NCBI RefSeq assembly: GCF_007827955.1
Contig: NZ_VITR01000003.1
Coordinates: 1 to 64,000, forward strand
DNA: 64,000 nt
Origin: Nitrospirillum pindoramense
GTDB lineage: Bacteria > Pseudomonadota > Alphaproteobacteria > Azospirillales > Azospirillaceae
Direction of reading: 5' to 3'
Below, in pieces: positions 11,084 to 19,308 of the stretch (positions within the stretch are counted from its first letter, which is position 1; the number at the start of each line of letters is the position of its first letter). The position numbers were made by a program, and so were the translations under genes. The notes under the pieces are model-generated. The model worked only from the letters and a program-made list of their open reading frames with translations, made no database searches and was not told where the DNA came from.

Positions 11084-11727
11084 ACCTGATTCTTCTGGGG
11101 CCGCCGGGCGCCGGCAAGGGAACGCAGGCGCAGCGGCTTGAACGGAAGTTCGGGTTGGTGCAGTTGTCGACGGGCGACATGTTGCGGGCGCTGGTCGCTG
11201 GCGGCAGCCCGTTGGGGCAACAGGCCAAGGAGATCATGGGCGCCGGCAAGCTGATGCCGGACGCGCTCATGGTCGAAATGATCGCGGACCGCATCACCCA
11301 GCCCGATTGCGCCAAGGGTTTTATCCTGGACGGGTTCCCCCGCACGGTTCCCCAGGCGGAAGCGCTGGATCGGATGCTGGCGGAAAAGAACCTGAGGCTG
11401 GACCACATCATCGAGATGGTGGTGGACGATGCCGCCCTGGTGGAGCGCGTCACCGGCCGCTATACCTGCGCCAAGTGCGGCGCCGGGTATCATGACACCT
11501 TCCATCAGCCCAAGGTGGCTGGGGTGTGCGATATTTGCGGGTCGACCGAGTTCAAGCGCCGTGCCGACGATAACGCCGAGACCTTCACCAAGCGCCTGGC
11601 CGAATACCACGCCCTGACCGCGCCCATCCTGCCCTATTACCAGGGCAAGGGTGTGTTGAAGCAGGTGGATGGCATGGCGGAGATCGACGAGGTCACGCGC
11701 CAGCTTGAGGCCATCATCGGCGCCTGA
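11080..11727 (+). CDS. adk: Adenylate kinase (zinc-LID type)
   Basis: A 215-residue enzyme that interconverts ATP + AMP and 2 ADP. GPPGAGKGTQ at residues 7-16 is the P-loop, LSTGDMLRA binds AMP and FILDGFPRT is the Walker B region. The LID domain has CAKC and CDIC pairs (about residues 130-153), the four-cysteine zinc site found in many Gram-positives and alphaproteobacteria. It is coupled to secY. Confidence 0.96.
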
Positions 11728-11752
11728 TCCCAGGGTTGGGCCCAAGGTTATG

Positions 11753-11791
11753 AAAGGCCGCAGTCCCGGTGGGATGCGGCCTTTCTCTTTT
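11753..11791 (+). terminator. Rho-independent terminator after adk
   Basis: A 10-bp perfect stem, AAAGGCCGCA at 11753-11762 and TGCGGCCTTT at 11775-11784, is followed by CTCTTTT. It ends the secY-adk unit and separates it from the rpsM promoter about 60 bases on. Confidence 0.8.
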
Positions 11792-11850
11792 GTCTCTTCC
11801 AGGCATGCGCAAGGCGCGCAGGCCGGGGGAGGGCCGTTGCGCGGGCGTGG

Positions 11851-11878
11851 TTGACATCCAGGTGCGCCTGCGTATACT
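11851..11878 (+). promoter_or_regulatory. Near-consensus sigma-70 promoter of the rpsM operon
   Basis: TTGACA (perfect -35) at 11851-11856 and TATACT (five of six -10 bases) at 11873-11878 are separated by 16 bases. It is the strongest sigma-70-type promoter I see in the window. It drives rpsM-rpsK-rpoA-rplQ with transcription starting near 11885, leaving an untranslated leader of about 255 nt. Confidence 0.75.
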
Positions 11879-11885
11879 CCCCCAT

Positions 11886-12140
11886 CCGATCCGTGCTGGG
11901 CTTTAGCCCATCCCGTATCCGGATGAAACCGTCTCTCAGTCCGCACCCCTTGGGTGGCGGGGTGGGGTTGGTTCGTATGTGCATTTGGAGATCCTGGGTT
12001 TTCCAGGTTTTCTTCGGATGAGATGCTCCGAAGGTCATTGGATGTCCCCGCCACGGGAGCCGGTGATCAGGCGGGGTGTGGACGAAGATCGCATCGCCCG
12101 GGCGTGTCGCCGGGGCGGGCATGAACGATGGAGAAAGCGC
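11886..12140 (+). other. Long untranslated leader of rpsM
   Basis: About 255 bases lie between the predicted transcription start and the GTG of rpsM. An in-frame open frame runs through it, but its composition does not resemble any S13 N-terminus, so I treat it as untranslated. A short GGGCT-TT-AGCCC-type hairpin is near 11898-11910. It may hold a ribosomal-protein autoregulatory structure; no family is recognised. Confidence 0.4.
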
Positions 12141-12509
12141 GTGGCGCGTATCGCTGGCGTTAATATTCCCACCGCGAAGCGGGTGGAAATCGCCCTTCAG
12201 TACATTCACGGCATCGGTCCCTTCATGGCGAAGGAGATCTGCGGCAAGGTCGGCATTCCGCTGGAGCGCCGCGTGCATCAGCTGACCGACGACGAAGTCC
12301 TGCGTATCCGCGAAGTCATCGACAGCGACTACTCGGTCGAAGGCGACCTGCGTCGCTCTGTCGCCATGAACATTAAGCGGCTCATGGACATGGCCTGCTA
12401 CCGCGGCCTGCGTCATCGCAAGGGTCTGCCGGTCCGCGGTCAGCGCACGCACACCAATGCGCGCACCCGCAAGGGCCCGGCCAAGCCGATCGCCGGTAAG
12501 AAGAAGTAA
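12141..12509 (+). CDS. rpsM: 30S ribosomal protein S13
   Basis: A 122-residue 30S-head protein touching tRNA and the 50S subunit. [19 protein letters not shown] starts at GTG 12141 with GGAG eight bases upstream. The helix-two-turn-helix region [15 protein letters not shown] and the basic tail [22 protein letters not shown] are typical. A longer in-frame opening from 11979 is rejected because it would add unconserved residues. Confidence 0.96.
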   Translation: MARIAGVNIPTAKRVEIALQYIHGIGPFMAKEICGKVGIPLERRVHQLTDDEVLRIREVIDSDYSVEGDLRRSVAMNIKRLMDMACYRGLRHRKGLPVRGQRTHTNARTRKGPAKPIAGKKK

Positions 12510-12528
12510 GCTGAAGGACTGATAAGAA

Positions 12529-12927
12529 ATGGCAAAGCCCAACGCTTCTGCCGCCCGGCTTCGTCGCCGCGAGCGCAAGAACATCACCTCGGGCGTGGCG
12601 CATGTGAACGCCTCGTTCAACAACACCATGATCACCATCACCGACGCCCAGGGCAACACCATTGCCTGGTCCTCGTCGGGCATGATGGGCTTCAAGGGTT
12701 CGCGTAAGTCCACCCCCTACGCCGCCCAGATGGCTGCCGAAGACGCGGGCCGCAAGGCCCAGGAACACGGCATGCGCACCCTGGAAGTGGAAGTGAAGGG
12801 TCCGGGTTCGGGCCGTGAGTCCGCCCTGCGCGCCCTGCAGTCGGTCGGCTTCCAGATCACGTCCATCCGCGACGTGACGCCGATCCCGCACAACGGCGTT
12901 CGCCCGCCGAAGAAGCGCCGCGTCTGA
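12529..12927 (+). CDS. rpsK: 30S ribosomal protein S11
   Basis: A 132-residue platform protein near the Shine-Dalgarno helix. [36 protein letters not shown] and the C-terminal [18 protein letters not shown] are diagnostic. AAGGACTGATAAGAA precedes the ATG. A long structured spacer follows before rpoA. Confidence 0.97.
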   Translation: MAKPNASAARLRRRERKNITSGVAHVNASFNNTMITITDAQGNTIAWSSSGMMGFKGSRKSTPYAAQMAAEDAGRKAQEHGMRTLEVEVKGPGSGRESALRALQSVGFQITSIRDVTPIPHNGVRPPKKRRV

Positions 12928-12942
12928 TCGTTCTACCGATTA

Positions 12943-13091
12943 CGGAGGTGGTCCTTGCGGCCGCCTCCGGTCCAAACGCTTCCGCGTTTCCCCGCCGCCC
13001 CGGGACCGGCGATCGCATGCCATCGCGATCGCCCATGCATGGGGGAGGTGGTCAGGTTCAGGACGGGGCGCCGGTCGCAAGGCCGGCGCCC
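12943..13091 (+). promoter_or_regulatory. Three consecutive hairpins in the rpsK-rpoA spacer
   Basis: Three 9-bp stems with 8-9-nt loops follow one another: 12943-12951 with 12961-12969 (one G-U pair), 13008-13016 with 13025-13033 (perfect, GGCGATCGC arm) and 13066-13074 with 13083-13091 (perfect, GGGCGCCGG arm). None has a T-run. Such order suggests a structured RNA that tunes rpoA expression or mRNA processing; the function is inferred. Confidence 0.6.
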
Positions 13092-13158
13092 TGATCCGCG
13101 CCCGACAGCGGTGAAACCGGGTGTCGTGTCCTCCTGATGGCATTAGAGGCAACTACCC

Positions 13159-14175
13159 GTGATTCAGAAGAACTGGCAGACCCTGGAAAAGCCCAGCAAG
13201 CTCGACGTGAACGTCGGTGCCGATCCGCGCCGTGAGGCCACGATCGTCGCCGGTCCGTTGGAGCGTGGCTTCGGCCTGACCCTGGGCAACGCCCTGCGCC
13301 GCGTCCTGCTGTCGTCCCTGCAGGGGGCGGCGGTCACCGCCATCCATATCGATGGCGTCCTGCACGAATTCTCCTCCATCCCCGGCGTCCGCGAGGACGT
13401 GACCGACATCGTTCTGAACATCAAGAACATGGGTCTGAAGATGGAGGGCGAGGGCCCGAAGCGGCTGCGCCTGCGCGCCGAAGGCCCCAAGGAAGTCACC
13501 GCCGGCATGATCGAGGTGACGGGCGACATCGAGGTGATGGATCCCGACCTGGTGATCTGCACCCTGGACGCCGGTGCCCGCCTGAACATGGAACTGACGG
13601 TCGAGAAGGGCAAGGGCTACGTCCCCGCCAGCCAGAACCGTCCGGAAGACGCCCCCATCGGCCTGATCCCGATCGACGCCCTGTACAGCCCCATCCGCAA
13701 GGTGGCGTACAAGGTGGAGAACACCCGCCTGGGTCAGCGCACCGACTATGACAAGCTGTCGCTGTCGATCGAGACCAACGGCGCCGTGACGCCCGAGGAT
13801 GCCGTGGCCATCGCCGCCCGCATCCTGCAGGACCAGCTGCAGCTGTTCATCAATTTCGAGGAGCCGCAGGCCGTCACCGCGTCGGAGAAGTCCGATGAGG
13901 TGCCGTTCAACAAGAACCTGCTGCGCAAGGTGGACGAGCTGGAACTGTCGGTCCGTTCGGCCAACTGCCTGAAGAACGACAACATCGTCTACATCGGCGA
14001 CCTGGTGCAGAAGACGGAGGCGGAAATGCTCCGCACCCCGAACTTCGGCCGCAAGTCGCTGAACGAGATCAAGGAAGTGCTGTCCCAGATGGGCCTGCAC
14101 CTCGGCATGGAAATCCCGAACTGGCCGCCCGAGAACATCGAGGACCTGGCCAAGCGTCTGGAAGAGCCGTACTGA
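13159..14175 (+). CDS. rpoA: RNA polymerase alpha subunit
   Basis: A 338-residue subunit that nucleates RNA polymerase assembly and contacts UP elements and activators. It starts with GTG ([12 protein letters not shown]). The N-terminal dimer domain includes [21 protein letters not shown]; the C-terminal domain carries [16 protein letters not shown] and [15 protein letters not shown], with the conserved DNA-contacting residues. Only a weak ribosome-binding site (AGAGGCAA) is visible. Confidence 0.98.
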   Translation: MIQKNWQTLEKPSKLDVNVGADPRREATIVAGPLERGFGLTLGNALRRVLLSSLQGAAVTAIHIDGVLHEFSSIPGVREDVTDIVLNIKNMGLKMEGEGPKRLRLRAEGPKEVTAGMIEVTGDIEVMDPDLVICTLDAGARLNMELTVEKGKGYVPASQNRPEDAPIGLIPIDALYSPIRKVAYKVENTRLGQRTDYDKLSLSIETNGAVTPEDAVAIAARILQDQLQLFINFEEPQAVTASEKSDEVPFNKNLLRKVDELELSVRSANCLKNDNIVYIGDLVQKTEAEMLRTPNFGRKSLNEIKEVLSQMGLHLGMEIPNWPPENIEDLAKRLEEPY

Positions 14176-14190
14176 GCTTGATTTGAGGTT

Positions 14191-14332
14191 CTCCGCATCC
14201 GGTTTCGGCCGGGTGCGGAGCACAGGGCATAGGGCCCACCCCCGTCGTACCGGCCGGCGTCTCCAGGATGAAAGTCCAGGGGGGCAAAGGCGGGCGGTTC
14301 GGGGTTCGTCACAGGTGTCGGCATCCGACACC
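14191..14332 (+). promoter_or_regulatory. Two hairpins in the rpoA-rplQ spacer
   Basis: A 12-bp stem with one G-U pair (14191-14202 with 14209-14220, six-base loop TTTCGG) lies 15 bases after rpoA; a perfect 8-bp stem with a three-base loop (14314-14321 with 14325-14332) ends 22 bases before the rplQ ATG. Neither has a T-run, so they more likely mark RNA processing, stability or translational control than termination. Confidence 0.55.
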
Positions 14333-14354
14333 CGGACATGAAAGGAGAAGCACC

Positions 14355-14777
14355 ATGCGTCACGGCGTTTCCGGGCGTAAGTTCAGCAAGACCTCTACCC
14401 ACCGTCTGGCCATGTTCTCCAACATGGCCAATGCCCTGATTAAGCACGAGCAGATCAAGACGACCCTGCCGAAGGCCAAGGACCTGCGGCCGATCGTCGA
14501 GAAGCTGATCACGCTGGGCAAGAAGGGCGGCCTCGCCAACCGTCGCCTGGCGTTCGCGGAACTGCGCGACAACGCCATGGTCGACAAGCTGTTCACCACC
14601 ATCGCCGAGCGTTACAAGGACCGTCAGGGTGGCTACACCCGCGTCCTGAAGGCCGGCTTCCGCTACGGTGACATGGCCGCCATGGCCGTCATCGAGCTGG
14701 TGGACCGCGACGTCTCCGCCAAGGGCCAGGACAGCGGTCCGGTCCAGGTGACGGAGACCGAGGAAGAGGCGGCCTGA
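14355..14777 (+). CDS. rplQ: 50S ribosomal protein L17
   Basis: A 140-residue tunnel-exit protein. [20 protein letters not shown] and the block [20 protein letters not shown] are typical. AAAGGAGAAG lies upstream of the ATG at 14355; an in-frame ATG at 14268 would add 29 unconserved residues. Last gene of the alpha operon. Confidence 0.96.
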   Translation: MRHGVSGRKFSKTSTHRLAMFSNMANALIKHEQIKTTLPKAKDLRPIVEKLITLGKKGGLANRRLAFAELRDNAMVDKLFTTIAERYKDRQGGYTRVLKAGFRYGDMAAMAVIELVDRDVSAKGQDSGPVQVTETEEEAA

Positions 14778-14809
14778 GGTCAGGCTGGTCGACTTCCGGA
14801 CAAGTAGGG

Positions 14810-14843
14810 AAAGGGCGGATCCGCGAGGGTCCGCCCTTTTTCC
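14810..14843 (+). terminator. Rho-independent terminator after rplQ
   Basis: A 10-bp perfect stem, AAAGGGCGGA at 14810-14819 and TCCGCCCTTT at 14830-14839, ends in TTTTT. It closes the alpha operon. Confidence 0.85.
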
Positions 14844-14930
14844 ATGGGCGGCCACGATCCCGCTGGCGCATGCCTCACGCTTTTGCAACCATGCGGCGGC
14901 TTTTATCGGCTCAAGGGGACGAGGCTGTCG

Positions 14931-16526
14931 ATGCGTATGGGGAAGGTTCTGGGTGCCGCCGCCGGTGTGGCGGTGCTGGCGGGGATCGGCTACTGGGGTG
15001 CCGGCTATTACATGGGGCAGAAGGTCATTCGGGAGCTGGATGCCGCCCTGGCCCAGGTTCCGGAAGGGGTGAAGGTCACCCGCGGATCCGCGAGCTTCTC
15101 GCTGGCCACCCAGACCTTGCACGTGGAAAATCTGGTCATCGCCGGTGCCAACCTGCGGGGTGAGGCGGCGGCCCTGGATATCCAGGGCCTGTCGATGCGG
15201 GCCCTGGCCTCGGGGCTGCGGGCCGATGACACGACCGCGACCGAGCAGGACGTGGTGCCCGTCGCCAGCCACATCACCCTTCGCGATATCAAGGTCAGCG
15301 GCGAGGGGGTGGAGGAAACCATCGCCCTGTCGGAGATGGACCAGATCGGTTTCCGCCCCTGGGCCTTGCATCAGCCGGGCACCCCGACCTTGGATCAGGT
15401 GAAGGCCGCCTTTGCCGCGGTGTCCGACCGTTTGGCGACGGCCCCCCAGGCGCCGTTGTTGCCGTCGGAGATGAGCGGCCCGTTTCAGATCCTGGCCCAA
15501 GCCATGGCGGTCGGCCTGCTGGTGGTCGATTATGGCGACATCACGCAGACCGGTATCAGCGCCCGGCTCAAGGTGCCCGTTGTCGGGCCGACCGGGGCGG
15601 GCGCGAGTCCGGGGCAGGTCGTGGCCGGCTATGACCGGGTGGTGTTGAAGGGCTTTCACGCCGGTGTGTACGGCCCCATGGAGATGACCGGCCTGACGGA
15701 AACCTTGCCGCAGGGTGTGGTCAAGGTGGCCCAGTCCACCTGGGCGGGCGGGGACCTGCGCGCGCCGGCCCACGCCCTGCTGCGCGGTGAACCGCTGAGC
15801 GAGGCGATGTTCAACGGCGTTTCCGTCGGCTCCTTCTCCATCAACGGCCTGTCGGGCCAGGGCCCCAACGGCCAGCCCCTCCAATTGGGCAGCATGACGC
15901 TGGACCCCATTGTGGTGGCGGACGGCCACATTCCCGCCGGTGGCTTGACCCTGCAGGGCCTGGTGATCGACACCGCCGGCCTGGGCGATCCGCAGACGGG
16001 CGCCCTGGCCAAGGCCATGGGCCTGACCAAACTGACCATGGGCATGGCGCTGCACTACAAATGGGACGTCAAGGGCAGCGCCGTGACCCTGGAGCGCACC
16101 AGCGTCAAGGTGGATGAGCTGGGGGAGCTGACCCTGGATGCCCACTTCCACGGAACGGCCAGCAACCAGGACCTCACCACCTTGCTGCAATCGGCCCAGC
16201 TGGACCAGGCGCGGCTGAGCTATGTCGACCATACGCTGGTCGACCGTCTGCTGCGGTTCAACGCCAGCCAGCAAGGCAAGACTGTCGATGCCGCGCGCGA
16301 CCAAGTGGTGGCGACCTTGCAGGCCAATGGCCAGGTGCTGGCTGCGTCCCCGCGCGGGGAGGCCCTGTTGAAGGCGGTGGTCGCCCTGGTGCGTCAGCCC
16401 GGCACGCTGACCCTCGATGCCAAGCCGGCGGCGCCCGTGCCCCTGGTTCCGTTTTTCACCAGCGCGATGCCCGCGCCGGCCGTCGTTATCGACACGCTGG
16501 GCCTGGACGCGACCACGGCGCCCTGA
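14931..16526 (+). CDS. Membrane-anchored periplasmic protein of unknown function
   Basis: A 531-residue protein with one N-terminal hydrophobic segment (about residues 6-24) that would anchor or export it, followed by a long soluble, mostly beta-predicted region. Phrases such as LHVENLVIAGANLRGEAAALDIQGLSMRAL repeat the style of AsmA/YdgA-like (DUF945-like) envelope proteins, but I cannot assign a family firmly. ATG 14931 follows AAGGGGACGAGG; an in-frame ATG at 14844 lies in the rplQ terminator and is unlikely. Confidence 0.6.
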   Translation: MRMGKVLGAAAGVAVLAGIGYWGAGYYMGQKVIRELDAALAQVPEGVKVTRGSASFSLATQTLHVENLVIAGANLRGEAAALDIQGLSMRALASGLRADDTTATEQDVVPVASHITLRDIKVSGEGVEETIALSEMDQIGFRPWALHQPGTPTLDQVKAAFAAVSDRLATAPQAPLLPSEMSGPFQILAQAMAVGLLVVDYGDITQTGISARLKVPVVGPTGAGASPGQVVAGYDRVVLKGFHAGVYGPMEMTGLTETLPQGVVKVAQSTWAGGDLRAPAHALLRGEPLSEAMFNGVSVGSFSINGLSGQGPNGQPLQLGSMTLDPIVVADGHIPAGGLTLQGLVIDTAGLGDPQTGALAKAMGLTKLTMGMALHYKWDVKGSAVTLERTSVKVDELGELTLDAHFHGTASNQDLTTLLQSAQLDQARLSYVDHTLVDRLLRFNASQQGKTVDAARDQVVATLQANGQVLAASPRGEALLKAVVALVRQPGTLTLDAKPAAPVPLVPFFTSAMPAPAVVIDTLGLDATTAP

Positions 16527-16546
16527 GGTGCCCGTGTAAGGGGAGG

Positions 16547-16572
16547 AAAGCGCTGCGTCAGCGGCGCTTTTC
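16547..16572 (+). terminator. Possible terminator after 14931-16526
   Basis: Arms AAAGCGC at 16547-16553 and GCGCTTT at 16564-16570 with a short C/T tail. The T-run is poor, so confidence is moderate. Confidence 0.45.
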
Positions 16573-16662
16573 CGCTCTCGACGGGCGGGGTCCAATCGCG
16601 CATCCTGCGGCCCGTCCGGACTCCGCGCGACGGCGCGCGGAGGCGTCGGACAGGAGGAGGAC

Positions 16663-16929
16663 GTGGTGCGTACTTTCGGGATCAAGGCGGCGGTCAGGGT
16701 GGTGTCGGGCGGCCTGGTGCTGCTGGGGCTGGCGGGCTGCATGGCCCTGCCGTCGCAGCGTGAGGGCAAGCTGGACAGCCACGCGGCGTGCGTCGCCCGC
16801 TGCAACCGCGACAGCCAGGTGTGCGGCGACACCAAGGCCGGGCAGAGCGACCATACGCCCGAGCTGAACAACGGCATGTGCCAGCGCGATCTTAAATCGT
16901 GCCTGAACCGTTGCGGCGACCCAGGCTGA
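16663..16929 (+). CDS. Small cysteine-rich lipoprotein
   Basis: An 88-residue protein starting with GTG after CAGGAGGAGGA. A hydrophobic signal ends in the lipobox LAGC with Cys26, predicting a lipid-anchored envelope protein. The mature part has six more cysteines in mirror-image spacing: C43-x3-C47-x6-C54 and C73-x6-C80-x3-C84. This suggests a disulfide-linked helical hairpin or a metal site. No family is recognised. It precedes the DegP-like protease by 55 bases in the same direction. Confidence 0.7.
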   Translation: MVRTFGIKAAVRVVSGGLVLLGLAGCMALPSQREGKLDSHAACVARCNRDSQVCGDTKAGQSDHTPELNNGMCQRDLKSCLNRCGDPG

Positions 16930-16984
16930 ACCCTATTTCAGCGCAGAGCCACTTCGTTTCGACCAGACGTGAGAGTTTTTCCCC

Positions 16985-18424
16985 GTGACGCTTGAAACGC
17001 CGTTCCGCCGCGCCCTGTTTCGCCGGGCTCTATCCCGCTGCGCCCTGATCGCCATCGCCGCCGGCTTGGCCCTGACGCCGCCCGCCCTGGCCCAACAGGT
17101 GCCGCAAAGCCGGGAGCAGATCACGCTGAGTTACGCGCCGCTGGTGAAGCGGGCGGCCCCGGCGGTGGTCAACATCTACAGCCGCCGCGTCATCAAGCAG
17201 CGGGTCTCCCCCTTCATGGAAGACCCGTTCTTCCGCCAGTTCTTCGGCGACGCCTTCCGCGGCGTCCCGCGGGAGCGGGTGGAATCCTCCCTGGGGTCCG
17301 GCGTCATCATCCGGCCCGATGGGCTGATCGTCACCAACGACCACGTCATCAAGGATGCCGACCAGATCACCGTCGTGCTGGCCGACCGGCGGGAATTCCC
17401 CGCCAAGGTCATGAGCGCGGATGAGAAGGTCGACCTGGCGGTCCTGCGCATCGACACCAAGGGCGAGAAGCTGCCCACCCTGGAACTGGGCGACAGCGAC
17501 AGCATCCAGGTGGGTGACCTGGTGCTGGCCATCGGCAACCCCTTCGGTGTCGGCCAGACGGTCACCAGCGGCATCGTCTCGGCCCTGGCCCGCACGGGCG
17601 TGGGCGTGTCGGACTTCAATTTCTTCATCCAGACCGATGCCGCCATCAACCCCGGCAACTCCGGCGGCGCGCTGATCACCATGGATGGCAAGCTGGCCGG
17701 CATCAATTCCGCCATCTATTCGCGCAGCGGCGGCTCCGTCGGCATCGGCTTCGCCATCCCGGCGGACATGGTGCGGTCCGTCGTCACGGCGGTGGAAAGC
17801 GGCGGCAAGCTGGTGCGGCCGTGGATGGGCGCCAGCGGCCAGCCGGTGACGCAGGAACTGGCCACCAACCTGGGCCTGCCCCGGCCCCAGGGCGTGCTGA
17901 TCAACCAGCTGAACCCCAAGGGCCCGCTGGAGCAGGCAGGCGTGAAGGTGGGTGACGTGGTCACGGCGGTGAACGGTCATCTGGTCGACGATCCGGAAAG
18001 CCTGCGCTACCGCATCGCCCTGCTGCCCGTGGGCGGCAACGCCACCCTGACCATCATCCGCAAGGGCGCCGAAACCAAGCTGCCGGTCAGGCTGATCGGC
18101 CCGCCGGAGGACCCGCCCCGTGACGAGACGGCGCTGGACGGCCGCCAGCCCTTCGCCGGCACCACCGTCGCCAACATCAACCCGGCGCTCGCCGAGGAGG
18201 TCGGCTACGCCGGTAGCTCCGATGGCGTCATCGTCCTGAAGGTGCAGCCGGGCACCACCGCCCAGGCCCTGGGCTTCCAGCCGGGCGACGTGGTGGTGAA
18301 GGTGAACGGCCAGCCCATCACCCGGGTGGCCGACCTGAAGCGCCTGGTGAACCAGCCCCAGCGCCGCTGGGACCTGGCCGTGCGTCGTGGCGATCAGGTG
18401 CTGACGCTGAGCGTGGGAGGCTGA
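16985..18424 (+). CDS. DegP/DegQ-type periplasmic serine protease
   Basis: A 479-residue trypsin-like protease/chaperone of the periplasm (Do family, S1C) that degrades misfolded envelope proteins. The N-terminus is Arg-rich, then a hydrophobic core ending ALAQQ, a signal peptide. The triad is visible: His120 in TNDHV, Asp150 in VDLAVL and Ser226 in GNSGG. Two PDZ domains follow (about residues 275-370 and 385-475). GTG start at 16985. The family members DegP, DegQ and MucD cannot be told apart here. Confidence 0.9.
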   Translation: MTLETPFRRALFRRALSRCALIAIAAGLALTPPALAQQVPQSREQITLSYAPLVKRAAPAVVNIYSRRVIKQRVSPFMEDPFFRQFFGDAFRGVPRERVESSLGSGVIIRPDGLIVTNDHVIKDADQITVVLADRREFPAKVMSADEKVDLAVLRIDTKGEKLPTLELGDSDSIQVGDLVLAIGNPFGVGQTVTSGIVSALARTGVGVSDFNFFIQTDAAINPGNSGGALITMDGKLAGINSAIYSRSGGSVGIGFAIPADMVRSVVTAVESGGKLVRPWMGASGQPVTQELATNLGLPRPQGVLINQLNPKGPLEQAGVKVGDVVTAVNGHLVDDPESLRYRIALLPVGGNATLTIIRKGAETKLPVRLIGPPEDPPRDETALDGRQPFAGTTVANINPALAEEVGYAGSSDGVIVLKVQPGTTAQALGFQPGDVVVKVNGQPITRVADLKRLVNQPQRRWDLAVRRGDQVLTLSVGG

Positions 18425-18435
18425 GGGCTGTGGCG

Positions 18436-18462
18436 GCTGACGCGGCTTCCCGCCGCGTCAGC
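18436..18462. terminator. Hairpin between convergent protease and thioredoxin genes
   Basis: A 10-bp perfect stem, GCTGACGCGG at 18436-18445 and CCGCGTCAGC at 18453-18462, with a 7-base loop. It overlaps the stop of the minus-strand gene. There is no T-run on either side, so it may be a two-way roadblock or an mRNA 3' stabiliser. Confidence 0.45.
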
Positions 18463-19114
18463 TCCGGCCAGCCCATTGGGTCAGGGTTTTGACCAGTAAG
18501 TCCACGTCATGCTGGTTCTGCGGCTCACCCGCTTGGGTCACCGGAACAGGGTGCCGGTCGAAGCGCAAGCCCTGACCATCCTTCCCCAGGAAGGTGCTCA
18601 TGGGGAAGGCGGTGCCGATGGCCGGTTGTTCCGGCGGATTCATCGAGACGTCGGCATACAGCTCCCGTGACGTGCCAGGGGGCAGGTCCAGCACCACCTG
18701 CCGCCAGGGCAAATCGTGCTCTTTCACATAGGCCTGGTCCTTTTCCCAGTCGCGCAGCCGGGAGACCAGGACGATTTCCAGCTTGTCCGCCCCCACCTGC
18801 TCCTGCACCTGGCGCATCACGCGGAACTCCGCGACGCAAGGGGCACACCAGTGGGCCCACTGGTTCACCCACACCACCTTGCCCTTCAGGCTGTCGAAGT
18901 GGAACGGCTGCCCGTCCGTGTCCTTGAAGGGGGCGGTGCGCAGGGCGGCGATATGGCGGGCCAGCTCCGCCGCATTGTCTGTACGCATGACCCGTTGAGC
19001 CGGCGGCGGTGTGGGGGCCGTGGGGGCGCCGTCGCTGGCCACGGCCGCCAAGGGTAGGCCGGGGACCAATGCCAAGGCCGTGCCCAGGATCAGCCGCGTC
19101 AGCGTGTGGCTCAT
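18458..19114 (-). CDS. TlpA-like thioredoxin-fold protein
   Basis: A 218-residue exported protein: signal peptide at residues 1-26 (ALALVPGLPLAAVAS), then a thioredoxin fold with the redox motif WCAPC at residues 89-93 after VVWVNQWAH. Such proteins reduce or isomerise disulfides in the periplasm, for example for cytochrome maturation. ATG 19114 is chosen because the signal peptide begins there; an in-frame ATG at 19189 adds 25 basic residues. It sits between the protease gene and rarA, on the opposite strand. Confidence 0.85.
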   Translation of the reverse strand: MSHTLTRLILGTALALVPGLPLAAVASDGAPTAPTPPPAQRVMRTDNAAELARHIAALRTAPFKDTDGQPFHFDSLKGKVVWVNQWAHWCAPCVAEFRVMRQVQEQVGADKLEIVLVSRLRDWEKDQAYVKEHDLPWRQVVLDLPPGTSRELYADVSMNPPEQPAIGTAFPMSTFLGKDGQGLRFDRHPVPVTQAGEPQNQHDVDLLVKTLTQWAGRS

Positions 19115-19308
19115 CGATATGCCCCATGTCCATCGGGCCCGCCGGCAACTGGCTGCCCACTTTGGTTTATACGGGGAAAATTTATGCAACCCGGCGCGGG
19201 CGCGACGGAAGTCCCGCTATGAAATGGACGATGCCAAGCCGGGTCCCACTCTGGCATGGTGTTCCGGGGCACGGTGTTCCGGGTTTGTATCCTCATGGGT
19301 AAGGCGCG

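Noticed and set aside
11979-12140. A longer S13 from an upstream ATG
   Set aside because: S13 normally begins MARIAGVN at the GTG 12141, with a good ribosome-binding site; the upstream residues are not conserved.
13989-16877. A minus-strand open frame of 962 codons
   Set aside because: It spans several real plus-strand genes and their terminators; it is a GC-driven shadow.
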